Below are positions 46,450-57,084 of a stretch of DNA of 64,000 nt, in pieces; the first letter of the stretch is position 1, and each line of letters opens with the position of its first letter. The position numbers and the translations under genes are program-made. Below the pieces are notes generated by a model. The model worked only from the letters and a program-made list of their open reading frames with translations. It made no database searches and was not told the DNA's origin. This DNA comes from Zopfochytrium polystomum (taxonomy: Eukaryota; Chytridiomycota; Chytridiomycetes; Chytridiales; Chytridiaceae). The stretch is taken from assembly GCA_025765615.1 (NCBI GenBank), contig JAIVFJ010000234.1, forward strand, positions 31,347 through 95,346, written 5' to 3'.

Positions 46450-47279
46450 CAAACACCGAGCGCGCCGTTATTTTAACCCTCTAGTCCTCACAGAAGTACC
46501 TTCGATTAATCCAAGACCCGCTGACGCAGCAGCTGACCCTGGCGCTCGCGGTGTACGTCAGCGCGATCGACTCGATCTTTTTCGTCGTGACGCAGTCGCG
46601 CATCATCAGCGTCATGCAGAAGGTGCAGAAGGCGCGGACGCCGAGGTCGCACTACGGGGACGCGTTGCTGCGCGGTGTCTGCTTCTCAGGGGCGATTTTC
46701 CTGTTCTTTACTTCGCTGGGTAAGTTCTTCCAGGGTTAGGAGGGGCAGGGGGGGGCGAATGTGGTGGTTGTCTTGCGGGGTGGGACGCCCTTTTTTTTTT
46801 TTTTTTTTTTTCCCTCATGCGCTTACTTTCCTTGCCTGTTTTTTTTTTTCCTTTTTCCCAGACGGAGCTTTTTTCGATCCAAACGAGGGTAGGTGGTAAA
46901 ATTCAATTGCCAGCGTTAATACACTTGATCTTCTAAATCGCACATTCCCCCTGTCGCCTCCACTAACTAAAACAGGATTGTAAGCATAAAAAAAAAAAAA
47001 AATTTAAAAAAAACCACTTTCACCGAAAAACCCAAAACCTGACCACGCTCCGCCCCCCCTCCCCCCCCCTTTCCAAGGACCTTCATGTCGGCGGCGCCCG
47101 CGATAATATACATTATCCTATTGACCGACTCGGAACGGATTCGCAAGCTCGTGCTGGCACTGCAGCGGGGACCTGTTCAGCGCGGTCAGGTGGACGAGAG
47201 GCTCTCTGGCGGGGCCGAGCTCCAACCGCGGGACACCTGGAGCAGGGGTGACCGGAGCACCCTCTCGCATTCTCGCTAG
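45381..47279 (+). CDS. Predicted seven-TM membrane protein, tandem copy 4 (11 exons)
   Basis: Predicted 286 aa. Exons: 45381-45391, 45489-45534, 45617-45791, 45936-45952, 46019-46137, 46261-46265, 46328-46356, 46494-46719, 46862-46888, 46976-46979, 47078-47279 (11, 46, 175, 17, 119, 5, 29, 226, 27, 4, 202 nt). The 5-nt exon is CCCCC, the 4-nt exon GATT. Approximate helices: 6-24, 38-58, 80-100, 108-130, 148-168, 193-209, 221-238, followed by a cytosolic-type tail with VDERLSGGAE and Ser/Arg-rich sequence. Several introns carry long C, T or A homopolymers (45827-45843, 46206-46236, 46411-46448), yet the exons are clean, so purifying selection is likely. Confidence 0.87.
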
Positions 47280-47866
47280 ACGATACGCTTTCTATTCCCC
47301 CCACTCCCCCTTGTTGACAGAATGTGATTCCGCAGAACGCTGGGCTAAAATGAGATACAGTGTAGATATTGTTGGTCGCATCTGTTCACGAGCTGCGATT
47401 TTATCCCTGAAATTCTTTCTTTCCTCGATCAGCTAACCACTCGCGCACAAGCTCATCGTTGGTTATGGAAATAAACTTCAACAATAGCTACATTTAATCC
47501 AACAGGAGGGCGTTCTGATCGGCCTGAATTCACCGCAGGTATGGGCCGCTGGAGGGAGTTGGTGCAATGGAGGAAAACAAAAAAAAAAAGAATCGAATGG
47601 ATACGAAGTTTAATATCGTCTTTTAATTCCTGCCTGAACCTTTAAATGATCAATGCCACTTAACCAGGGGGCATATGGCAGGAGCAGTTGGACATTAACG
47701 AAACGCAAAATGGGTTTCTAAAACAACAGCAAAAAGTTGCAGTTTGCTCAACTTCCCACTGGGGTAGAAAAGGACGCAAATGACCCCGTCGACTGAGGAG
47801 AAGAAAAGGAGGGGGGGTGGGTGGTCCAGTGAATGTCAACCCCCGCGAAGTAGACAGTCGCGACCT
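47280..47866. other. Convergent intergenic region
   Basis: Lies between the seven-TM array (plus) and the DUF4246 gene (minus). Contains the 3' ends of both. No gene recognised. Confidence 0.6.
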
Positions 47867-50083
47867 TCAGTGCTCGCACAGCGTGATGCCAAACACGCTC
47901 GCAAACCCACCACCGGGGACATTTTTGCGCTCGTCCGTCACCAAGAGCGCGACCTCGGCTGCCCTCGCAGCGTCCATCGTGCCGCCGGCAGCCTTCACGA
48001 TCTCGCGCACCACCTCGATGGGCGCGCGCCTGCCGAGGACCGCAGCCATTTCCCTCTCGACCAGGTCGGGCTGCTGCTTGGGCACGTCGCGCGTGGACGC
48101 GACCCGCACCGCGGGGTCGACGACGAAAAAAGCCAGCACGCAGCGGCGGCCCGGGCGCGACGCGTCCGCCAGCTCAAAGGGCTCGACGCGGTGCTGGTGG
48201 AAGTTTGGGAACACGACCGTGCGGCCAGGGAGCGCACGTACGCTGCCGCTCACGCGGAGGCGCTGGCCAGCTTCGCTGTAGAAGCCGTACACTTTCTCGA
48301 GGCCGTAGTGGACGTCCTGCGGGTAGTCGAACTGCGGCTCTTTGTAGATGTGGCGGAAGGTCAGGTGGGAGTCGGAAATGTTGTCCATGTCGTAGTAAAC
48401 AATGGCGGTGGCGGCAATTGCCTCGTTGTGCATGCCCTCGAGGTGCCACTTGCCGCCAGCGTAGCGCGGCTTGTCGGGAGTGAGGTGGATTTCGGCCATC
48501 TTAACAATAACTTGGAGCGCAGTGTTTTTCAAGTCCCTCGGCGTGACGAGTATGGGCGAATGGTCAAGCTTTTCTGGAAATTGCGGCTGAGAGACCTTGC
48601 AGTAAAGTGAGTGGTGTTTCTTAATGTCGCTCATAAATACTCGATCAGAGGAATTCGATATGGCATCGATCAGGTCCGGGTCGTTGCCGTGAGCAGCCAA
48701 TATCGCTTCTGACGCATATCCATATCTCCTTCCGAGAAAGCGGTACTTTTGCATCACATCGGAATCGACATCGTGCTCGCTGCTTTCTGTGAAGTCGTAG
48801 ATGCTGTAAGAAGCTGATATGCGCCTCTCGTCGGTCGCCGGCAATTTGTCGATGGACCCAACGCAGCACTCTATCATTGGAAGGATACATTCAAAGGTCT
48901 CTGCGATGGCCTGGAGCAGTTCCGGATGCTTCACATCATCGAGATTATTGACGTACGACTCGATCGCGACGGTACCGTCCTCCGCGATGCGGAACTCGGA
49001 CGGCAGCCACTGGAACTTTGCCGAGACGTCCGCCTCCATTTTCCACGGGAGCTGCAGGAACATGAATGGCGCGACCTTGGTCGGGGCGGCAGGCTTTGCA
49101 AAAAGCCTATCGCCCAGCAGCGCACCGGGCGTTCGGGAGTACCTTGTCTCACCAAAGGAAAGAGGGTAGTGCGAGGGGTGGACCAGGTCGAGAACAAAGC
49201 CATCCGAGCCGGGGTGCCAGTGTCCCGCGGCACGGGATGCCTGTGCAAGCGGGACGGTCAGATCGACCAGCTTCCGTCGAAGACCGTCAGCAACAGCAGT
49301 ATCGGAGACAAATACACCGTGCCACGCGGTCGGCCAAGCCACGACTTCGTGTCCAAACCGTACGCCCTTGTAGATCAGCATTTTGCTCGCCGCAATGAGC
49401 CGCAGCTCCTCAATGAGGAGCGACGCGCCCAGCTTTGCCGATTCCCGGATCTCGTCCTTGGTGTCGTCAAACTCGAGCGGGCGCGTCCTCTTTTCGAAGG
49501 AGTGTTTCCGATTGTGGCCGGCGCGGCCGTCGTCCTCGAAGCACTGCTTGCACAGGTCGTACGTCGGCGGGCAATCCGCGCAAACGAATCGCGATCCGGC
49601 AAACTCCTCGCTGCCGCAGCCGTCGCATAAGACTCCGTTCCAGACGACTTTGGCGGCCATCTCGGCGAAGGAGGCGCCCGAGTCCAGGTCCTCTTGCAGA
49701 TAGTACCGGAACGCGATTTCGAAGGCGCGGGCCATGTCGAGCAGAGCGGTCTCGGCCTCGGCGCGCCAGCGATCGGCGACGGTGTGCTGCGGTGTATTCG
49801 GGCCGGCACCGGTGGTGCTGGGGGCTGGCTCGTCTAGCTTGCGCCACCAATCGGGCTTGGAGCCAAGGACGGCGTTGAGGACGCGGACGTAGTGGACTTC
49901 GCGGATGGTGCAGCAGGGCAGCTCTGTCCCGCGCAGTACCTCGACGCGGGCGGCAACATCCTTTAAGGCGTCGCCCGGCGGCAGATCTTCTTGCGGCAGG
50001 TCTTTCTTGGGCGGTCCCTGCTCATCGTGCTGCTGCTGCAGCTCTTGTGGCGCCGACGGAAAGATCAGGGGCGTTATGTCCAT
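47867..50083 (-). CDS. DUF4246 protein with internal ZZ-type zinc finger
   Basis: Intronless, 738 aa; start at MDITPLIF (50083), since the upstream frame has only a GTG. The fungal DUF4246 pattern is visible: a FQWLPSEFRI..DGTVAIESYVNNL block, KWHLEGMHNEAIAATAIVYYD, FPNFHQHRVEPFEL and a C-terminal CVLAFFVVDP segment. The two His-containing blocks look like the core of a double-stranded beta-helix Fe(II)/2-oxoglutarate oxygenase, which is an inference. A ZZ finger (about residues 170-215) is inserted before this core: CDGCG, then CADC, then DLCKQCF, ending GHNRKHSFEK. ZZ domains usually bind protein tails, so a substrate-recruiting role is plausible. It overlaps no other gene; coilin follows upstream on the same strand. 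Confidence 0.85.
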   Translation of the reverse strand: MDITPLIFPSAPQELQQQHDEQGPPKKDLPQEDLPPGDALKDVAARVEVLRGTELPCCTIREVHYVRVLNAVLGSKPDWWRKLDEPAPSTTGAGPNTPQHTVADRWRAEAETALLDMARAFEIAFRYYLQEDLDSGASFAEMAAKVVWNGVLCDGCGSEEFAGSRFVCADCPPTYDLCKQCFEDDGRAGHNRKHSFEKRTRPLEFDDTKDEIRESAKLGASLLIEELRLIAASKMLIYKGVRFGHEVVAWPTAWHGVFVSDTAVADGLRRKLVDLTVPLAQASRAAGHWHPGSDGFVLDLVHPSHYPLSFGETRYSRTPGALLGDRLFAKPAAPTKVAPFMFLQLPWKMEADVSAKFQWLPSEFRIAEDGTVAIESYVNNLDDVKHPELLQAIAETFECILPMIECCVGSIDKLPATDERRISASYSIYDFTESSEHDVDSDVMQKYRFLGRRYGYASEAILAAHGNDPDLIDAISNSSDRVFMSDIKKHHSLYCKVSQPQFPEKLDHSPILVTPRDLKNTALQVIVKMAEIHLTPDKPRYAGGKWHLEGMHNEAIAATAIVYYDMDNISDSHLTFRHIYKEPQFDYPQDVHYGLEKVYGFYSEAGQRLRVSGSVRALPGRTVVFPNFHQHRVEPFELADASRPGRRCVLAFFVVDPAVRVASTRDVPKQQPDLVEREMAAVLGRRAPIEVVREIVKAAGGTMDAARAAEVALLVTDERKNVPGGGFASVFGITLCEH

Positions 50084-50363
50084 TTGGCAACCACTCGTCA
50101 CGTGCCTAATCTTTCAGTATTTCAACAACACAAAGAGTCAAGGTCGGGGGGGGTCCGTCTCTATTCGTGAGACTTCATTATACCAAAACTAGTTGTTGAC
50201 AGGTGCTCTACCGATGGAGACGAAACAGAGGACGAAGAGTGAAAGTGAACCAACCGATCGCAAGTTTAACATCAGCGAAGGCCAGCCTCGGCGTACTTGA
50301 CGCACTTGAACCGGGGCTCACATTGTCTCTTAGAAGGCTGAAGCAGTGCGAAATGGGGGATAG

Positions 50364-50394
<31 letters not shown>

Positions 50395-50525
50395 TGTTCG
50401 CCTTTCACTTGCCCACTTACAGTTCCACTTCTAGGCGACACCCAGCCTAGTACTGCTGCTGGCGCTCCTGCTGGACGACGCCATGTTTGTGCCCACAACT
50501 GTCGCAGTCCCTTTGCCTCGGTGAT
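50084..50525. other. Spacer, possibly holding 3' coilin sequence
   Basis: Between the DUF4246 start and the coilin model's stop. Contains a (GGT)n run at 50362-50392. A minus-strand open frame at 50208-50498 could be an alternative terminal exon of the coilin-like gene, but no domain supports it. Confidence 0.4.
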
Positions 50526-51608
50526 TCACGGAGGTGCTCCTCTCTTCTCTGCATACTTTGATGAGGAGGAGGCCTTCGAGGGGAGGGCGGGCGAAGCAGC
50601 TTCCTCCGACAAAGGGATAGTTCCAAGGCAATCCTCATCCGAATTGACAACGCCTCTTCGGACCGCGGACTCCTCCTCTTCCTCCTCGCGCACATCGAGC
50701 GCCTGTCTCTGCCGCTGCTTCTTCCTCGTCGGCAGCACCTGCTGCGCCTCCCTCCTCTCCTCGCTTGCCTCGTTCGCTGCGTCCCGAGAGTCCTCCCCCA
50801 CCTGCTCTCCCTGCTGCCTCTGGAGGTCCATGGCCTTGCGCTTTTTCCGCCTCTTTCTCCGCCGCGAGGTGGATGACGCAGGCGCGACCGCGGAATCGTC
50901 GTTGGACGGCGGAGTTGGCGGCGTGAGCAGGAGCGGCGCTTGACGCGGCTGCGCCGACGGGCCAGCCGCCGATGGAACAGCGTTCCTCGCGTCGTCGTCG
51001 TCGTCGTCGTGGGGGCGGAAATGACCCTTCACCGTCGCGCTAGGTATTTTCAAAACAAAGAATGGCGTCAGGGGGGAAGGGCGTGCTGGAAAAGCAAAGC
51101 GCGCAAAAAAAAACACAACCTACCTAACGAAATCGTTCACCCTCAACACCTCCTCGCACCGTATCCCCGGTAGCAGCTGAAACCCGTCCATCTCCAGCGA
51201 CGCGTAGCTTTCCTCTTCTTCTTCCTCTTCCTCCTCCTCCTCCTCGTTGCCGCCTCCTCCGGGGACGGTGGTCGTCCTCGTCGTCGTTGTCCGCCACAGG
51301 GCGCAGATGGCGCGGCCGAGGTCGGAGATCAGAGGGTACCGGGCGGTGTCGACGAGCATCCAGTGTTTGATTGGCGGAGGTTGCGCTGACCGTGAGGACG
51401 ACCGTGACGACTGATGAGATGATGAGGGAGGTGGAAGAGGGTGGTGCGAGGAGCCATGGAGGAGGAGGAGGTGCGGGAGGGCGGCGGAGGCGGCGGCGGC
51501 GGCGGCGGGATGGTGGTGGTGGTGGTGGTGTTGGGAAGCGGGGTCGTGTTGCTGCTGCAGCTCCTGCTGGATGACGACGCGGACGCGGATGAGGGGCGGC
51601 GGCGGCAT
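50526..51608 (-). CDS. Coilin-like Cajal-body protein
   Basis: Predicted 332 aa, two exons: 51124-51608 and 50526-51039, intron in phase 2. The N-terminus resembles the coilin self-association domain: it opens with basic/hydrophobic IRVRVVIQQEL, then a low-complexity His/Ala/Ser insert, then KHWMLVDTARYPLISDLGRAICALW (here split by position, about residues 88-112), an acidic insert, and YASLEMDGFQLLPG..EEVLRVNDFV, matching the family's LxLxxxGxLLPPxE..ILRDxD pattern. Exon 2 continues with an acidic run and basic nuclear-type patches (RRRKRRKKRK, RKKQRQRQ). A C-terminal Tudor-like domain is not evident, so the 3' end may be incomplete or the domain lost. Coilin scaffolds Cajal bodies, where snRNPs mature. 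Confidence 0.62.
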
Positions 51609-51817
51609 CACGCGAAATACTCGCTTGCTCGACAAGGAAGGGGGCCGCGAAAACTCCAAAAAAAAAGGTGTCACGTGTACATATTAATACATACACGTGC
51701 TTCGCCATCATCATCCATCCCTCCACAACGACCACTGCTCGCGCCCCAGACTTCTCTGCAGAGAAGTCTCCCCCGACTTGTCGAAAAATCAAATCACATC
51801 GGCAACAGAAGCGGATC

Positions 51818-52547
51818 ATGGCGACCCAAACTCGCGCAGCAACGATCACACGCACCACCGCCGAGACGGACATCTCGGTGGACCTCGCGATCGACCCCGT
51901 CGTCGATGCCGATGGATCTATCGTGCCCGAACAGTCCTTCAGTGTCGACACGGGCATCGGATTTCTTGACCACGTAATCGAAAGCTTTGGGGTGGACGAT
52001 TGTCATCCCCATTCTCGTGTTAATCACAATCCGATCGGTTTGGACATCTCCTTCCCTTCCAACCCCACCCTCCCAGATGCTGCACGCGCTCGCCAAGCAC
52101 GCCCGCTGGAGCCGCTTGCACATCACCTGCAAGGGCGACCTGCACATCGACGACCACCACACCGCCGAGGACGTAGCGCTCGCGCTTGGCACGGCGTTCA
52201 AGCAAGCTCTGGGGGCGCCGCGCGGAATCAACCGGTTCGGGCACGCGTACGCGCCGCTGGACGAGGCGCTCGCGCGGGCAGTCGTGGACATATCGGGACG
52301 GCCGCACGCGTCGGTGGATCTGGGGCTGCGGCGGGAGAAGCTGGGGACGCTGAGCTGCGAGATGGTGCCGCACGTGCTCGAGTCGTTTGCGACCGCAGCG
52401 GCGATGACGCTCCACGTGGACGTCATCAAGGGCGTGAACGACCACCACCGCGCCGAGGCTGCGTTCAAGGCGCTGGCGGTCGCGCTGAGAGAGGCGGTGA
52501 GGCGGACCGGCGGGTCGGATGTGCCGAGCACGAAGGGCGTGCTGTGA
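51818..52547 (+). CDS. HIS3: Imidazoleglycerol-phosphate dehydratase
   Basis: 208 aa, two exons: 51818-51973 and 52077-52547, intron in phase 0. Catalyses dehydration of imidazoleglycerol phosphate in histidine biosynthesis. Diagnostic motifs are intact: TGIGFLDHV running across the intron into [11 protein letters not shown], the Mn-binding HHTAED ([14 protein letters not shown]), [13 protein letters not shown], and the second metal motif [13 protein letters not shown] near the C-terminus. The length fits fungal single-domain IGPDs (about 200-220 aa). It starts about 210 bp from the coilin start in divergent orientation. The start ATG sits after an A-rich stretch and matches the expected N-terminus. 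Confidence 0.95.
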
Positions 52548-53540
52548 GTGTTTGGAGAAACGGTGAAAAGACTCTTGGATCTTCATTACACCTTCCGCTT
52601 TTCGCACTGAACGGTTGTAACAGCGTCCTGAATCATGGCAATGAGAATGCCACAGAGAGACAGAAACGAACGCGCTTTACAGTCTATTCTGCGAGTCCTT
52701 GCCCACACCGGTCCCACCTTTGTGCCTTACTGTTGTTCGAACTCGAATGATTTGCACTGCAACTCCAGCGACGCACTCGGCCACGGTCGGTGCCCCGGAC
52801 GCTGGCAACGAAGGGGTGGGTAGAGGAGACGATCGAATCGACAACGTTATCAAGTCCACTGGGGACGGCTCCATGTTCGCGAAAAAATAGACTTCTTTCC
52901 GCCCCTTGGAAACACCGTTTAACTATTGCAAGCGAAGTTAAGCAAGAGTAGGCCTATGGGAATGCCTTCTCGTAATAAGTGTGGTTGACTACTTGGGACC
53001 ATTGGCAATGTTAGTGCAAAAGCAGAAATTAATGTCGTTTCCGCGCAGGCTTATCAAAGTGCAACAAAAATGCCCTAATGGACCTGCCAGCTACTCATCA
53101 GCGATTTTCTCAAAGTATGTTGAAAGCTCATGAAATGTTTCATTCAGTCTTCTGTCAGCGGGGTTAGGATGTTCTGATTGAGAAGCCCAACAAAGCCACA
53201 GCGATCGAAAATGGGTGCTCTTGTGCGGTTGTCGCGAGGGGAGTACGGTTGAGGCACCTTTCAAAAGTAGTGGTTGGATAGTTTTGATATTTGGATGGCT
53301 TGGAAAGTTTGGGAAGGGTAGAATAAGCTTCGAACCAAATCTGGCACACAAAAAAAAAAGGCTCTCATGGGGCAACCATGTTGGTTCAATGAATTTCAGG
53401 TTTTTTCAATTAAGGAGGAGCCATGAGGGGGGGGGGGAGAAATAAAATTAAAAAACTGGCCAATAAGGGCCATTATCAGTTGTCCATGAACTTAGGGTTT
53501 AAAAATAATTATTATTACACCTGATTGTAATTGAATGTAT
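52548..53540. other. Intergenic region
   Basis: Downstream of HIS3. Low-GC in its second half, with a G-run at 53417-53430. No gene recognised before the tRNA. Confidence 0.6.
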
Positions 53541-53613
53541 GCCTGGTTAGCTCAATCGGTAGAGCGTGTGACTCTTAATCACAAGGCTGTGGGTTCGACC
53601 CCCACATCGGGCG
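53541..53613 (+). tRNA. tRNA-Lys (anticodon CUU), no intron
   Basis: 73 nt including the discriminator base. Acceptor arms GCCTGGT and ATCGGGC pair with two G-U pairs. The A box TAGCTCAATCGG and B box GGTTCGACCCC are perfect. The anticodon loop reads CTCTTAA, giving CTT for lysine. The anticodon stem GTGTGA/TCACAAG and T stem GTGGG/CCCAC pair well. No CCA is encoded, as expected for a eukaryotic gene. Confidence 0.95.
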
Positions 53614-54968
53614 ACACTTCCTGGAAGTTGTACCATAGATTTCCTAATTTAGGAGAGGAAGTCCCTTTTCAAAATTCCTTTGGACGTACTTCTCAAAGCA
53701 TGAGGCGCACTTCACACTTTTGAAACACTTTGTCCAGTCGTTGTGTGGTGAATTCGCATGGTGATTACACCTGGGGTGCCTTGAGGGCACCAACAGACTT
53801 CGAGATAGCTTGCTGAGAGCATGAGCCCTTTCCCTGTGCAAACAAGGTATCAAACCGAGGTAGAGCTTCACAGGTCAAGGTTGTGGGGGTATGTTGGCTA
53901 AGGAGTCGGAAAGATTCATGATTTTTTTTGTTGGTATTGAAGGGGTGCATAGAGAGCAGGCTTCCCTGGTGCAGCTGGATTGTCTTCTTTATTTCACACC
54001 GCCCTCGCGACCTCTCATCAAATGCAGTGACGTCAATTTTTTGTGGGCTGTTGAAATATTTTTGCAGCTGCTTCTGTTTATAAGCAGCAGTCAACGTCAA
54101 TCCTTTTAGCAGGCTGCTAAAAATTTTCACAAAACAATTTAACAACTTACAACCAACTAAAAGATTTGACGTCACAGGATTTTGATGAGAGCCACCAAGC
54201 ACTGTGGGAAAAAATAAGACGGCAAATTTTGTCCTAAATTACTGATTTTTATCAGCTGCCTGTGCCCCTTCTTATACTGCAGGTTGTCTCAGGAATCAGA
54301 CTTTTGCTGATAGCCTTTTAGCTCTGAGAGATAGAGTTTGGACTTTGGACTTCGAGGAGGCGTGAGGCATGCATGCCATCATTGTTACATCACTGATTTG
54401 GCCAGAAACGTCCATTGAGTTCCGCGTGCAAAGAAGAAAGTCAGGCTCCCTGTCAAGTTCCCGTAATCATTCCTTTCAAATTGCTGGAGTGAAGCACGCT
54501 GATGTGTGGATGTCACTTTGCACGCCATCATCAACGAGGACGGAACGCACATGGAGCGCCATCGTTCGGCGTCGATGGGATGACGATTGGACCCTGACAA
54601 CTCAGAGTTGACACAGCGGAGCAGAGGTGGGAGGAGCTCAAGTTTTCCTGCGTTTGCCGATTTCCTGACAGGAGTGTGATTATGAATGTGTGGGTTTGAC
54701 GGTTGGACCAACACTGTAGTTCCCCTGCCGCTAGATGCTAGATCGATTCTACAAGATCTCATGCCCCAGCGTTTTTCCCGGAAGAGTGATTGCCACTACT
54801 GGTAAAAACAAAAAAGAGTGGAGCCTCACCTTCTGCGACAGCTCCAGCCCCCCAAACAACACGCATCCCAACATTGATCCATGAAATGGAAGAAGCGCAT
54901 TATATTTCGGGGGGTTTTTTATGTTATTTCTTTTCCGAGGTTTTGCACGAACATTTACAACTACCAAA
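53614..54968. other. Gene-poor intergenic region
   Basis: AT-richer sequence between the tRNA and the WD40 gene. Reading frames up to about 145 codons exist but show no domains, splice continuity or codon bias. Confidence 0.6.
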
Positions 54969-57084
54969 TCAGTACTTTCCGAGCTTGGGCGTAAAGTTGA
55001 TCGGGTGCGTCTCGGGCGTCTGCCCATGAAATTCAAAAGGATACAAAAAAAGAGGAGTATTCATGAGTAAAAAAAGACTCGTCGACGAGATGAGGCACCA
55101 AACGAGAAAAGGTGGGGGGGGGGGGAAGCCAAGAAAAGAAATAACACTCACAGCACGGTCGTCCTCTTTCCAGATTTTGATCGTCTTGTCGCCCTCGCCG
55201 GTAATGAGCCTTGTGCCGGTGCGATCAAAAGACGAGCAGAAGATGCCATTTTCGCTGTCGAGCGAGCCAGGTTGGGGCTTTGTGACGGCGGTTTGGAAGT
55301 TGTAGCCTGTGCGGTAGTCCCAAAAGTACATGGATCCGTTGTCGCCTGAGTCGACAGAAAGGAAAAGGAGGAAAGACAACTGGTTGTGAGATCCTGGTTG
55401 CCCGATCAAACACAAAGGAAAAGAGAAAGGAAAGGAGGAACAAAAGAAGGGGAATTGAAAGATACGAAACCTCCTGAGAACAGAACATTGTCCTGATTGA
55501 TGGCCAACGTATTCACAATGGCCTGGTGGCCCGCCAAATTCTGAATAAAGTCGCCCTTTGGACACCGCCACTGCTTGATATTATCCGAGCTCGCGGACAC
55601 GAACGAAAACTCGTTCGGGCTGATCGCAACGGCCCTCACGCTCTTTTTGTGATTCGTCAGCGTCGCCATGGTCTTCCCCGCCGCGAGGTCCCACAGCCGT
55701 ACGGTTGAGTCCGCGCTGCCGGTGATGATCTGCGGGTCGGCCTCCTGGCATTTGACGTCCGCGACCGTGTCCTTGTGGCCCGACAGCGCAAAGATCTGGG
55801 CCTTGGTGCGCATATCCCAGACGCGGGCGGTGGAGTCGCGGCCGCCGGTGACGAGAAGGTCGAGGGTCGGGTGAAGAGCGAGGCAGTAGACGCCCGAGAG
55901 GTGGCCGTGGTAGTGGCGGATGACTTTATTGTACTCGAGGTCCCAGCACTTGACTTGCTTGTCTTCGCCGGCGGAGAAGAGGTACGGGTGGCGAGGAGAG
56001 GAGGCGAGGCCGCGAACAGAGGAGATGTGGCCAGTAAGGGAGAGTTTGAGAGTGCCAGAGGCCAGATCCCATATCTGTTGGGGAGTAGGAGAGTTGTTGG
56101 TCTTTGAGGCACAGCAGTGTGTGTTGTAGAGGAAAGCTCACTTTAATGACGCGGTCACCGGCACCAGTAGCGAACCACTCGTTCCCGGCATCGACAGTGA
56201 CTGATCGAACCCATCCGAGATGTCCGCTTATGACCTAATTTTCAGTCGCAAGGCGATTTCAGTTGGATATGGGCCAATTCCAATACCACCAGGGGCAACG
56301 CAAAACTTACCCGCATGAGCTTCCACGGCGCGTGCCATTCTGGCTTTGGGATCTTGCGATGGTCCTTGACCCTGACCAGCGCAGTCAACGACGACGCGGG
56401 AGCACCGGGCTTCAGAGGTACGTTGCCACGGAGTATTAGCGCATTCGAAGTCGGCCCTGACTTCTTGTTGCTGATAGACGAAGCATGCGAGAATTAGAGC
56501 GCACACTGGAATATCGTGCATTAATTCGACCGAGGCATGAAAACAAAACTAACCTGTCTGCGGCGTCAATGTCCTCGATAAGCGTCTCGGTGAGAGTCGT
56601 TGGCCCATCAGATCCTGCCGCCGCCTGCGCCGCCTTTGCAGACTTTCCAGCTGCAGCCGCCTTTGCAGCGGCAGCGCCGACCTGAGCCTTGACGACTGCG
56701 GGGAGCTCCCGCACATCGGCCCACTCGTCGTAGACTTTGGACGCCAGCTTAACTCGTTGGCTAATGGGCAAAAAAAAGAAGTCAATGTGTTACTCTCGCC
56801 GCACCTTGAAGTGAGAGACGCTGAAAAAAAAGTCAGCCATACCTGGGCGGATCGACGGGGATCTCGAAGATTGAGTAGTTTGCGAGGAAGACATCGCGGG
56901 TTCGTTTGACGGACGCCTCGATCAGATCGGCGAGAGGTTTTGGATTGGGGAGTTCCGTCGCTGCCGCTGCTGCTGCCTTGGCTGGATCTTCTGTGCTGCT
57001 GGTCGGCTCAACGATGGACTGCGGCTGCGGAGCGGGGTCCGCCGGCGTGGACACCGACGATCGTCGGCGCGTCCGAGCGGGCAT
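54969..57084 (-). CDS. PRP46: WD40 splicing factor PRP46/PLRG1 (PRL1) orthologue
   Basis: Predicted 516 aa, seven exons: 56843-57084, 56554-56760, 56311-56470, 56142-56234, 55471-56074, 55152-55345, 54969-55019; phases close. A helical N-terminus precedes the family hallmark [24 protein letters not shown] (two short matches spanning about residues 178-203). Seven WD40 repeats follow, beginning [15 protein letters not shown] and including [64 protein letters not shown] and QWRCPKGDF, and ending [10 protein letters not shown] plus the typical tail ETHPINF. PRP46/PLRG1 is a core subunit of the NineTeen/Prp19 complex acting in spliceosome activation. An upstream in-frame ATG at 57141 is possible. 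Confidence 0.95.

Noticed and set aside
53765..54202. A 145-codon frame downstream of the tRNA
   Set aside because: No recognisable motif, AT-rich, and no conservation signal could be judged.
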